From assembly GCF_030936135.1 (NCBI RefSeq), contig NC_082596.1, positions 96,270,449-96,334,448 on the forward strand: DNA of 64,000 bases. The letters are read 5' to 3'. This DNA comes from Gavia stellata. Its lineage: Eukaryota > Chordata > Aves > Gaviiformes > Gaviidae. Both the position numbers and the translations under genes were made by a program. The notes under the pieces are model-generated. The model was not told the DNA's origin. It saw only the letters and a list, made by a program, of their open reading frames with translations, and ran no database searches. This document shows, in pieces, positions 1 to 12,900 of the stretch. Each line of letters starts with the position of its first letter. Within the stretch, counting starts at the first letter, position 1.

Positions 1-783
1 TGGGTGATACTGATTGGGAAGTAAATGCCCTGCTTTGCTAAGAGGAGGCAGCTTGCCAAAGTGTATATCCTGAAGTTCAGTGGTGAGATCATGTTTATCT
101 TTAAATGGTTGAAACCTGTAGGGATTTTATTTTCTCTTCTACTGTGTTTAACTGAGTTCTTATAATAGAGCTATTTTTGAAATCATATTAGTGTCTACAG
201 AGAGAATATAGAGGGTACTCAGAGGGATCTTCAGGTCAGTGAAAACAGAATAGCTGGGAAAATGAGTTTGCAGGAGTACAAATTGCTTTCTATAGAAAAA
301 AGCTTGTACAAATTATAAATCTACTATAAAATTTATTTTAAAGGTAAACTGGACAAATGAAAATGTAAATAGTCTTGTTGCCATGTAATTGTCACTTTTG
401 TGTGGTAGTGCTTAAAATCTAAACTCTAGGGAAATCAGAATATGTAAGATTTGGGAAGGAAGCTGCGTTTACTTGCCTATGAGGTTGTCATGAGTTAATC
501 CTTAGCATACGCGATTTCAGGTATATGCATTATTTCTAGAAGTACATTGACTACAGCAGATGTGCAAAACTTCTCCCAAGCATGACCTTTTCTTAGTTCA
601 GCATTATTTACATCTGTATTGAAAAATCCTGGATCATTGATTATAACTAGGTTTACTGATTAAGTTAAGGATTATCAATTCAAATTAATGTCTGGATTGA
701 GATGGTCTAAAGAAGTGAATTAATACATTAAAAAAAATAGGCTTTACTTTTTAAAAACGTCAATAGTGTAACTTGTAATTTAG
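1..783 (+). other. KIF13A intron (5' end of window)
   Basis: AT-rich sequence with no recognisable exon or repeat, ending in the acceptor TTTAG at 779-783. Taken as KIF13A intron because the exon beginning at 784 opens in mid-protein. Confidence 0.6.
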
Positions 784-936
784 GCTACAGAAGAAATTGA
801 GGATCGCGAGACCTTAGCGCTGATGGCCGCAAGGAGTGAGAATGAGGGCACATCTGATGGTGAAACGTACATTGAGAAGTACACACGTGGTGTGCTGCAA
901 GTGGAGAACATTTTGAGCCTTGAACGACTAAGACAG
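784..936 (+). other. KIF13A: KIF13A exon, first in window, followed by a GC-AG intron
   Basis: The exon opens after TTTAG (phase 0) and encodes the acidic [20 protein letters not shown] block. Its last codons are CTA AGA CAG and the next intron bases are GCAAGG, so the donor is GC rather than GT. The reading continues in phase into 1350 (GCT GTC ACG GTC), reproducing the [13 protein letters not shown] junction known in KIF13A. Reading past 936 soon leaves KIF13A-like sequence and stops at 1195. Confidence 0.85.
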
Positions 937-3900
937 GCAAGGAGAAGGCACTTCTTGCACCTTCTGAACTGGATTATGAGAAATCAAGTAGAGATGATTG
1001 ATCTTTTAAAAATATTAAGTGTTGGTTGTTTTTTAGTTTGGGTTTTTTTTGGAGAACATTGGACTGATAAATGTAAGACTAAGTTAATTCTCGTGAAATA
1101 CAGAATTCCAATAGTGGTGGGTCTAGTAACTATAGCTGTCAATGGTGTAGTATGCAGAACCTGTACCAACAAAGCCCAAAGAATGAATTTCAGATAAAAA
1201 TTTTAGTGGTTGTGTGTGCAAATTCAGATTTGAAAATGCAAGCCCTGTTTGCTGTTGTTAGCCATGCTGAAAAAAGTTTCTATCCTGCTTGATCATTTCT
1301 CATGAGGAGACTGTGGCGTTGTTTTTAGTGTGTTCTTTTCTTTACGCAGGCTGTCACGGTCAAAGAGGCACTCTCCACCAAAGCGAGAAACATCCGCAGA
1401 AGCATCAGCACTCCAAATGTCCACAATGTAAGGACCCTTTATTCTCTGGTAAATTAGAACTAATGGGCAGGGGGGTGCTGTTTGTGTGCTGATGTAATGC
1501 TTGCACAATGTGATAGGGTAATGATTACTCTGAGCTAGGACTAACCAACCCGTACGAAAGTTGTCATGAAGGAAAATGAGTTACTCGAAATCCCTCCCCA
1601 CTACTGTCCATCCTAGGAGAAAATGAAGTTGACAGGGAAGTGGGAGCATTTGTCAAAACTATTCTCCTTTTATAAGGATATTAGTTTTGGAAGTCGTTTA
1701 GGATGACCACTGCCCTGATTCAGCTTACTTTGAAGTAAAAGTCCCTTTAACTTTTTTCATAGTGTAAAAGATAGTTTCCATTTTGTGTGCGTGTTTTATG
1801 TGTTCTATCACCCACTTACACAGCACAAACATAGCTGTCCTTCTAAATAATCTTACCTGAAAAGAGATAACAGAAAAGTTGCTAGGACTAAATGATCACA
1901 GGGTTTCCTCAAGGCATTATATTTTATAAATAAAAGGTAGGCATTTTGTCATTCTGCCTGTTGGTGTTCTGTAGGTATCCTGTAGCCGACTAGATCTTTC
2001 TGCCTGTGATGAAGATGATAAGGTATGTAAATGTGACAACAAACGGCACATGTTCTCAGATTTCCCCCCCCCTTTGAAGCAAGATGTATTTGAGAATTGA
2101 AAACAATAGGAAGATAGTATTTTTAATGGTGTGTTTACATAATATTTCTTCAAAATGCTGCACTAATTATGTATTATTTTGAATTAAACCTTCTTGTCCT
2201 TCTCTGCTCTTCATATTAGAATTGTAGAAACTGATATTTAAGAAGAGGGAAGTTATAGCAAAACTTAAACTTCACTGAAAAGCTAATTAGCTTCTAAACA
2301 ATCCATTTGTGTGAGACAGAAAATTGTCTTAAGTCAGTAACCTCACATTCCTTCAGTTTGGTTTTTTTTTAAAAAAAAAAAAACAACCTTCCCTTTGAGT
2401 TTACCTATTAATTTTTCCATGTTTGCCTGTGTCAGCATGTGTATTTATGTATTTTTCTTTCTTAGGGTTGGTCTGAAAGTCACCTAGATCTATCTGACTG
2501 TTCTTCCAGTTATCAAGATGTATCATGCTATGGTACTTTACCCAGGGAGTCTCCTCGCAAGAGCAAAGATGGCAGTGGTGAGACCTTAAAGTATATAAGT
2601 AATGACTGTTTGCAGTTTTTTAATTACCGCATTCAACCAAAAGTTAAATTCTCAGTGCTCTTTTCCTACTAAATGCGTTATCCAGCTTCTTGCTCTAGCA
2701 GCTAAACACAATACGGAAATAGGGGAGAAAGGGAGAAATGCATGCGGACATCCAGGAAAGGATGGGAAGCTGGAGGTGTCCAAAAAACCGAGAGGAGGGC
2801 AGAAGAGCAAGCTAAATGTGAATCAAAACGGTAGAAGAAGAAACAAACAAACAAAAGAAACAAAAAGAAGCTGCTGTTATTTTATGAATTTGAAAATGAA
2901 GATGCTTTTGTTAAAGTGGGAAGGGTCCTTTTGCAGGTTCTTTACGTGATTTGTGTATTTGCTCTGCTGTGTCAGCGTGTCACAGGCGCCTTATTTTCTT
3001 CAGGTCAAATTGTAACATGCTCTTCTTGATCAGGCAATACAGGTAGAGATACTGCTGCAATAAAGTGGGACTGAGAGTTTATTCCTTGCTTCCTTGCCTA
3101 GAATTCCCTTTTTCATCATCCTGGTCGTGCAGGATTGCTGGCTTGGTTCCAGGGCAGAATTGCAGTGTTGTGGGCAGAGGTCAGGCGAGGCACAGGAAGC
3201 CCAGAGCTGTCAGTTCCAGTTTCAAGGACACTTCCCACTGATTTTATGGCTGAGATGAAAAGGAGAAATATTGGAGCCTTAGAATGGAGGGGGCAGATAC
3301 TGCTATTCTCTGCTTTCCTTCTGTTTCCAGACTTTTAGAGGGCCATAACCTCCCCTCGTTGAGCTCTGCATTATCTGGGCCAGTGGTTGAATACTAAAAT
3401 ATTGACATTTTTCTGTAGCCAGCAACTTGGCAGATGCATGGCTTAACCTTCTGTTATTTTGAATTATGCTCTTGCAGTCAAGATATGAAGAACTGAAATA
3501 CAATATTTTTGCTTTTTTTACCTAGGTGTTGCAGCAGAGAATTCCCATGCTTTAATGGCCAGCCCTTTTAAAGCATTTTCTCCTCAGCCACCAAAGTTTT
3601 TCAAGCCCTTAATGCCAGTGAAAGAGGAACATAAAAAGAAGGCCCCGCTTGAAAGCCGACCTCTGCTTAGTCAAGAGGTAATCTGTGAAAACCACCTGGT
3701 TTTTTAAAAGAGATCGAGTGATTTTGTGTACTTGGCAACTCGTTTGCAGCATGCATCTGTTGCAATAGAACTTTGTAATTCTCTGGTAAAATTAATCAGG
3801 CTGTTCTTTATATGTGGTGGGGTTTTGGTGTTTGTTTTTTACCTGAAACACTGGGGTGTGGGGTTTTTTTTTACTTCTTGGTAAGTATTCTCCTTTACAG

Positions 3901-6900
3901 GGTACTTCTGTTTTATTTTAAAGTAACAGTAACCTGCATTTTTTTTCTCCAGCAAGATGTTGGTGTGTTTTTTCATAGATAAAACGTAATTCTGTGAAAC
4001 AGCATTCTAGGGTGGTTATAATTCTGACCTTCATTCCTCAACCTAAAACTCTGTTGGGAGGAGCGCATGACTCTCTCTACCTATTAACTTGAATTTTGAT
4101 GTATATATGGCTAGCATGGGTGTTTCATCGTGTCTTAATGCCTTTCTAACTTGCACGCATTTAGCGCTGTGGTCAGAGTTGTGGTTTGTGTGATGTGTTG
4201 CGTGTCTTAACCTTTGCAGAGCATGCCTTCGTCTCGGGTGCATTGCGCTGGCTGTGTTGTGCCCTCAGGAACTAATGCCGGCAGCATGCCTGTAGAAAGC
4301 AATAGCATACGTCAGGAAAAGATTGTAAGTTTTGTACCGGTTTCTGTTCTAAGGCCTGGTGATGGCTTAGGGCCGTTTGGCGGGGGGCTTAAGGCACTTA
4401 CGCTACCGCAGCAGAAAAATGGTGTAATGTGGATATAATCACTTGTAATTGATTGTAACTAATGGTTATAATGACAAGTTGCTTGCCTGGCTTGCAAATG
4501 CGATCTGTCATTGGAACTAACTCAACTGGCTTTTTGCATTTTCGATGTTTTGTTTTGTTTTGGATTTTGGGTTTGTTTGGATTTTTTTAATATCCATATG
4601 TGATTTGTCTTGTGGGGTAGGCGGGAGAGGGGAGGCTTTAGTTTTTACAGGGCACAAATGATCAAGTAAAGGGTGGTTTTAGTGAACCATGTTGTTGTCA
4701 CTCTAATATACCTTGTATGTTACCCAGATTTTGTGACTATACCCCAGAGTAAATGGAATGATCCCATTTGGTGTAAGTAACCATGCATTTAGGTGGGGGT
4801 ACACTGTAAAAAGCTTCTCATTGCCTGATGTGGAAGTAATAAGACTAAAATAAGATTGCCGCTCTTAATTAACCTGCAGCCTGTCTTCATCGTAATTCAA
4901 GCGGTGAATTGAGGTGGAGGGCTTTTATTTTAATCTTCACCTGCCAAATCCTTTTCTCACTGCTGCTTCAACAAAAGGTGTATCATCATTTCTGCTGTAT
5001 GATGGACTCTGGTTTTGGGCTGTGGAACGTGGCTGTAAATACTTGCTTTAATCAGAGCTTCAGATTTAAAATTCAGAACCTTCAAATTATTTCCCATAAG
5101 TATTATAGGCCTCTTTTACCACAAAGTGTTAGTGACGGATTCTTCTTACTCAGCAGTTACTTTCATTCCTACCATATAGCCAAGCCATTAAAAAGTCTGT
5201 TCTGGATTTCTAATGCTATTTTGTAAGTTGTTATATCAAAGTATCCTGAGTGTTCCTGTGTATGTATTTGAAGCTTGGCTGCTGGTTTTGGGTAGCAACT
5301 GTTTATTCTCAATCATGTTAATTTTCCATAAGGTAGCTGACATGCTGACTCACACTGAGTCACTGATACAAATAGCATGAAGGTATTTGGAAAACAAAAA
5401 TCTTCTAGTGGGTTGAAAAACAGCCCTTGGAAACGAAATTGTTACAAAATTTTCCACAGCAACTTCAGGGCGGCTGTAATCCCTTGAGTGAAAACAAGGT
5501 CCCACCCCTTGCATGCCCTGAATTCACCCAGGCATTTGCCTGTGTTGCTTTCCAAAGATAAGCAGAAGCTTTCAGAGCTGGAAAAGGACAACATCCTGCA
5601 CCAGGCTTTTCCAGTTAGGATGGAACTAATTCATTGAACACTGTAAACCTGCTGTAGCCAACAGGGCTCTGGAAAGAGCTGTTCTTTGAATTCTCAGCTG
5701 CTTGCTCCTACCCTTGCACTGACTTCTCCCTTGCATCAACATAGCTTTTTGTTTGGTTGCATAGTAAGTCAGATCAAGGGAACTGATCCATCCAGCTGAT
5801 GGCGAGACTACCATGGAGCTGTATTTCATTTGGATCTACTCCCGTGTCTGATCACCTTATAGACACTGTAGTGGGTACTGGGGAGGCAGGCAAGACCTAG
5901 CAGCCACGAGTGGGGAGGAAATTGAGACGGCTACTTTGCGTAGCCCTGCCAGCTTATGGCGTTGGGTTTATCAAATTATGGGCTTCTGGTTTTTTTTATC
6001 ACTTCAGGAAGGAAGCCTTTATAAGATATAGGCTTCCCAGGCTACCCAGCGTTTTTCAGAGCTGGAGCAAGTCTATGTTTTAACTAGGCTGGAGTATATA
6101 TTTCACACATACGGATGAATAGTGCTCTCAGAATGAGTTCAGAGATTGCACTAGGGCAGTGTCACGGCTCCACGTGACACTTCAGCTGTCTGCTCCTCTC
6201 TGTCTGTTCCAAAGTGAAGTTTTCACATTATTAATCAATACTGTAAATGATTGCTCCAAGGTACAGAGCCTCATACTCCTAATTAATCACTGGATGATTG
6301 GTGTTGCTTTCAGGTGTGATGTTCACATGCATCTTACAGCATGTAAAAAATGCCATAGTAGTAAAGCGACTAAACAGAGAGAAAGCTAGTAATATTAACT
6401 AGATCGATGTTCTGCATCTAAGCAGGCATAAGTATGATGTTTGGCCTTTTTCTCCTGTTTCTCTGGGATCTGTTCTTAACTTTTCTTGAATATTCAAAGT
6501 GCATCTGTCAAAGGAATAAAAAAAAAACAGTTTACAAAAATATTTTTATTCAGTTGGCCTGGAATAGAGCATTCAACCTAAAAATTCAGACAGTACTTCC
6601 ACATACCTTTCATATTGCAGCTATTTCAAAACAGCATGATATAAAGGCATGTTCTATATAATACGCGAGTACAGTGGAATATGTTAAGGTCAGATGAAAT
6701 GTTTTCATATTGAGTGTGTTTGAATACTGCCTGTAATTAACACATCCAAGGGGGGTTTGGCTAAAAGCAAACCCTCCTAGTGGGTGATGAAAATTGAAAC
6801 AACAGTGGTGCAACCACTAAGTAAGTATTACTGATTTTTAAATTAGTAAAATGGGAACTAGCATCTTTGAGGTTACTTGATAGGTATAATTTAGCTATTT

Positions 6901-9900
6901 TAAAACTCAGATACGTTGACTTTTAACTACACAGTATGTTTGTTACAAAGCAGGTGTAGGGAAGCTGCTCTGTGTTCTTGCTTACTTTGCTTCTGTTATT
7001 GCTGAATCTTGATGTATAGTCTCGTCTCCTTAGTTCTTGCTGGCACATTCTTACTGTTATCAGTTCTTAAATCTGTTTTTCATTATAGTCTTTCTGTTAC
7101 TTCCCAGGGAAGTGGCTGCAGTTTCTTTACCAATTTTTCAAGGATTTTATCTATTTCTACCAGTAGCCTGAGCTGTACAAGGTGGCTTCCTTCTTTTTTC
7201 CCCCACATCTTACATCCACAGGAATTTGAAGAACCCTGAAATCGCTTTGTTTCTGGAATTTCCCAATCGGGAAGCTCAAGAGGCTCTTTGAAAGGAAATA
7301 TTTCTTGTCCCCACAAGGGGCACCTTTTGTCTGCCACAAGGTGACGACTCGTCACCTATTTGCAGCATTCTTCACAGCCCGTGTGCTAGTAATAAGACTG
7401 CTTCTCCGTACCTTAGCTTTTGTATTTACGATGATAGGTAACCCTGAAATGACAGACGACTGGCAAGGTGGTTACTTGTTTGACTTTTCTTAATCAAGTC
7501 ACGGATGTCTGTGTGTCTGTAGAGCCATTTCTCAGTTACAGCGCCTCTTATCCAGATTTTTTTCAGTCAAATGAGGAATCTTGCAGGATTCGAAGGAGAA
7601 ACAAAGAACGCTGTTTTAAAAATACCTTTTGGTTTTAAGTGGATGTTTAGCTACTATCAACTAGAAAGTCTTCCTTCATAAAATGCCTATCGGTTTGGAC
7701 TTCATGTAATGCCTTAAACCCACTGTATTTGATAAACCCTAGAGTTTGTAGTTTGTTGTTTTTAAAATATTACAAGCTTCTGCATAGAGCAAAACTTACT
7801 TTTGCGTAAGTAATAAGGGTGAAAGGGAAGGAGTAAGCAGAATAAGTGAGAAAAGGTCCCTCAGAGGTGAACAACAGGTATATGCAAAAAAGATGCTTTC
7901 CATAATGCTTTAGTGTTTGGAAGGGTATTCATACTCTCAATAAAGTGGATACGAATTTTGTCCTTTATTTTCAGAGGGACTACCTGTAGATTTCAGGTGT
8001 GAAGAACAAGATTTTCAATAATATAAATAATTTTCAATAGTCTTATGTGACATTTCATAACACTACCACTCCTCTGCAGAGAAAGAAATAATTGCAAAAT
8101 AAAACCTTTGTCCAAATTCTGTATGAGAAATAATTCTGAAGCAGAGCTGTAAAAACTAGTAAGCAAAGGATGCCGAGCCTTTACTTGAGCAAATATTAAT
8201 AATCTGAAATCTGGTTGGATTTGTCAGTTATACTTAGACAAGTAGAGGCATCTTCTTCAGATACTGATTGCTCTGCCAACAAAAAATTAATATTATTGGA
8301 AATCTTGATGCAGCTTAAGAGACCATTCTGCATGGGGTAATATGACTGAATTATATCTGCTATGAGCTTGAACATGGTAGGAATGAAAATGAGACCTTCT
8401 TATAGATAAGAGTAGTGATTACTTCAAAAAATGCAGGATAAAAGAAAAGTGAAGAAACACCTCCAGGGTAGGAGAAAGATCTTGTCACATAAGCACATGT
8501 TTCCTAGTATATACCTATGAGGATGTTTTAATTAATTGCACTGCTGAATGGAGTAGGGGAACTGGTCACAAATGACTTGGAGAAGGCCAACGTACTCAAT
8601 GCCTTCTTCACTTCATTCTTTATCTGTAAAACTATCCTTCAGGAATCCCAAGCCCCTGAGACACGAGGGAAAGTGTGGAATAAGCCTTACCCTTGGTAGG
8701 GGACCACCAGGTTGGGGAACACTTAAACAAACTGCATGTTTGTTTAAGTAAACATACCACGAGTGCTGAGGGAGCTGGCTGATGTTATTGTAAGGCCACT
8801 CTCAATTATCTTTGAATGTCATAGCAATTGGAGAGGTACCTGAAGATGGAAGAGAGCAAATACCAATCCTGTCTTGAAGGAGGACAAAGAAGAAAGATTC
8901 AGCTAACTACAGACTAGTCAGCCTTACTTCTGTTTCTGGGAAGGTGATGGAGAAACTCCTTCTAGAATGCATTTCCAAACCCATGAAGGACAAGGTGATT
9001 GGGAGTAGCAAGCATGGATTTACCAAGGGGAAATCATGCTTGACCAGCCTCAGTTGCCTTCTACAGTAAGGTGACTAGCTTGGTGGATGAGGAGAGAGCA
9101 GAGGATGGTGTTTACCTTGACATCAATAAAGCCTTTGACACTATCTCCTATAACATCATCATAGATGGGCCAACAAAGTACGGGTTAGATAGGTGGACGG
9201 TGAAGTGGATTAAAAACTGGCTGAATGACTGGGCCCAGAGGGCTGTGGTCAGAGGTGCAAAGTCCTGTGGGAGGCCGATAACAAGCGGTGTACTCCAGGG
9301 CTCAATACTGGGGCCAGTACTGTTCAACACCTTCATTAATGACCTGGATGATGTGGCAGAGTGCACCCTCAGCAAGTCTACAGATAATACAAGACTGGGA
9401 GAAGCGGTTGCTACACCAGAGGGTTGTGCTACTATTCAGAGGGACCTCAACAAGTTGGAGAACTGGGCAGAGAGGAATCTCATGAAGTTCAACAAGGGGA
9501 AATGCAAATCTTGCATTTGGGGAAGAATAACGGCAGGCACCAGTACGTGTTGGTGGCTGACCAGCTGGAGAGCAGCTTTGCCTAGAAGTACCTTGGGGTA
9601 CTCATGGACAACAAGGTGCCTACGAGCCAGCAATGCACCCTTGCATCAGAGAAAACCAACAGCGTACTGGACATGGCCAGCAGGTTGAAGGAGGTGGTCC
9701 TTGCTCTCTACTCAGCACTAGTGAGGCTGTATCTGGAGTATTGTGTCTGTGCAGGGCTACAGAAATGATGTAATGGCTTGGAGTGTCTGACATATTGGGA
9801 GAGCTGGGACTGTTCGGCCTGGAGGAGACCAGGCTCAGGGGCATCTTATGCATAAAAATACGTGATGGGAGGGAATGAAGATACGGCAGACTCTTCTCAG

Positions 9901-12900
9901 TAATGCCCAGTGACAGGACATGAGGCAATGGACACAAATTAAAGCCCATGAGATTCCATCTGAACACAAGAAAACTTCTTTTTTACTGTGAGGGTGGTCA
10001 AATGCTGGAATGGGCTGTGCAGGGAGGGTATAGAGTCGCCATCCTTGGAGATACTGAAAGGCCACCCACCTGGACATGGTCCTGGACAATCTGCTCTGGC
10101 TGACCCTGCTTGAGCAGGGGGGGTTTGGACTAAATGACCTCAAGAGGTGCCTTGCAAGCCAAACAATTCTGTGATTATGCTGACATGTACAAACTGTTTG
10201 CTGTCTATGTATTTGAAGCTTTGTTGTACTAAGTTATTTGAGCAGTCTTGATTAAGTATAGGAAACATGTTCAAGAGAATGTTTATCTTAAACTTGATGT
10301 GTTGGTTCTTAATGCATTGGTCATCTGGTTAAGTATTGTGCTTTTCCTTTTCCATCGGTGATTCATGGCAGGTGTCTGAAAGCATCAAACTATTTCAGAT
10401 ATCACACAGGATCTGCCTTGATCAGTAGTTGAAATCCATGATGCAGATAAAGGAATAGAGAAATTATAGGTGCTTGTATTCCTCTAAACTTTAAGTACTT
10501 CAGCAGTTTTCATTTTTCTGAAAATACTATTCTTTCTAGTGGGAATTTGCTGTAAACTAACCATTTTTAATATATATGTGTGTGTACACAGATATATGTG
10601 TATATATATACACATTTGTTTATATATGCATATATGTATAAATAAACACCTACATTTGTATGAAAAATGAAGTACTTAAAAAAGCATCCATGTGGAGTCC
10701 TGGCTGCAGTATTTTATACTGGGGGAGAAGCCCAACCATGTTGCTGGGGTTTTTCTCAGATGCATCTTGACAGACTGAAGTCCTCAGCTTCAGATGGGCT
10801 CTGTGAAAGCCACGTTTGTGAGCTGGTCACAGTGCATCACGGCTCCTTATCAAAGGGAAGTCCAGGGAGCTACCTCCAAATTCTGCCGGGTTGATTAGTA
10901 TCACTTACTTCCAAACATGTACATGTGTGCACACAAATGCTTCCTTGAAGATTTGCTGTAATATTTGATCCTTTTGCCTTTATTTTCCAACATCGTGAAT
11001 GTGTTTGGGTGCGATAGCTAGGGATAAGCAAAATTATTTAGCCTCACTGGTATCAGATTAATAGAAAATCCCATTGTGCAGGATGGTTTTTAGTAATCAA
11101 TATGTTAGTAAACAATATGTTAGTGATCAATATGTTAGTAATCAATATTGCAGCTGAGACCCAGTAAGGCCTCTTCCATTCATATTTATGTTTATCTTGT
11201 TAGGTGGTCAATTAGTTCTATAGAATGCCTTCAGTGAGTTTAATTAGTCTAAATCACGGGAAGAAAAAGTTTATAATACATAGCTTTAAAAAACTGAGTA
11301 TGATGAAAATATGTAAACGTGTAACTTTTTCATGTCGTGAGCTTTCCTTATGCCAAACTTTATTGTTTTCTATTTGCTGAAGCATTTAGAATTCATCTTT
11401 ATTTTCTAAAAATTTAATAGCTCAGTGTAGACAGGATATGTTCCCAGCAGCTCTTTTCGGAGGTGTTTTCCGTTCTTCAATTAAAGAATATTAAAGGTAT
11501 ATATTTCTCCATGTTCAGAAAGGAAACAAAAAATCAAGGAAGGTTAGTTTAATTTGGACTTCACTGTCATAGGTTCCTAATCCCATACAACACTCTCTTC
11601 TTTTGCAGGACTCCGAGGAGGAAGACAGTGAGTTGGAGGCCATTAATAAGAAGCTGATAAGTCCACAAAGTTTTCAAAATTTCCGGCCTTACGTACCAGA
11701 GGAGTTTGCTGACTTCAGTGTTTACAATGCTAGCCTGGAGAACAGGGAATGGTTTTCTTCTAAATCAGACTTCATGAGTTCACGTGTTCTTGAGAAAGAG
11801 GTATCCCGCAGCCCCACCACTAGCAGTATTACTAGTGGCTACTTTTCCCACAGTGCCTCTAACGCTACTCTGTCTGACATGCTTGTTCCCTGTAGTGATA
11901 GCACAGACCAGCTAGCCAGTCACACAAAGGAGCTGGACTCTAATGATCCCTCAGGATCATCTCTTGCACATGATTTAAGGTCCTCTTCGAACAAGGAATG
12001 TCGGGAGTCGGAAAAGGAGTTAGTGAGAGAAAAGTTAACTGTGTTACCACTGAAAGAAAACAGTGCCTTAACAGGACAAGTACCACTGTCCCTCGATGCC
12101 ACTGGAAGAGACTCTCAGCAGTTACCCAGAGCTGGATCATTTTCAGCTTTAAGTTCCTCGGATGGCAAAAATACCTGTGGTACAATTGAATTTTCAGCGC
12201 GTGAAACAACAGTTGAGCACACGATGGACATTCTGGAAGATCACTCCTTTACAGAATTCATGGGTGTCGAAGATGGAAAGGACTTTGACCATTCGGCAGC
12301 TCCGCAGTTGTGTTCCCTTGTGTCCTCTAATGGAGTGAGTGCCTCGGAGTTAGCCCGAGGCACTGACGAGGAGCAGAGCACGTGCGTGAGCCAGCTGGAC
12401 TCTGCAGCAGCAGTCGGCGACCGGCTTGCAGACGCTGTGGAAAGCCCTTTGTGTTCTGTACTGGTAAAAGAGACTTCAGACCGTGAGAATTATCCTGACG
12501 CTTCCGTAGATGATTTTATTGGGAAGGACCACTTGGATGGTTCTGACTGCGAAGAAGGTGCTTCTGCAGATCAAGCCCATGTCTTGCCTAGCTGGGTGGC
12601 CGTGGGTGAACAAGTCTGTGTTGGAAGTAATAAGACGGGCACGGTGAGATACGTTGGAACGGTGGATTTTTCAGCTGGAATCTGGGTTGGAGTTGAACTA
12701 AATGTTCAGCTGGGTAAGACTAAATATGCTCTGGGTTATCCATGCAGTTAGCGTGACCTATTTTTAAAGTTAAACTACAAACATATGCTGTTCAATCTTG
12801 GAAATACCTCTAATTTCATACATGCTTGGAATCTGATACACCCAGTTCTAGGCTTCCTGTTTGTAGGAATACTTTGCTAAGGGTTAATTTTTAACTGTCT

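Larger units (their letters stand above)
4325..11608 (+). other. KIF13A 7.3-kb intron with a CR1 insertion
   Basis: Largest KIF13A intron in the window, from donor GTAAGT at 4325 to acceptor TTTTGCAG at 11601-11608. It carries the CR1 LINE at about 8550-10176, an AT/GT-rich simple stretch at about 10570-10640 and a 15-bp minisatellite at 11091-11149. No additional exon with matching phase or KIF13 homology was recognised. An alternatively spliced exon cannot be excluded. Confidence 0.7.
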
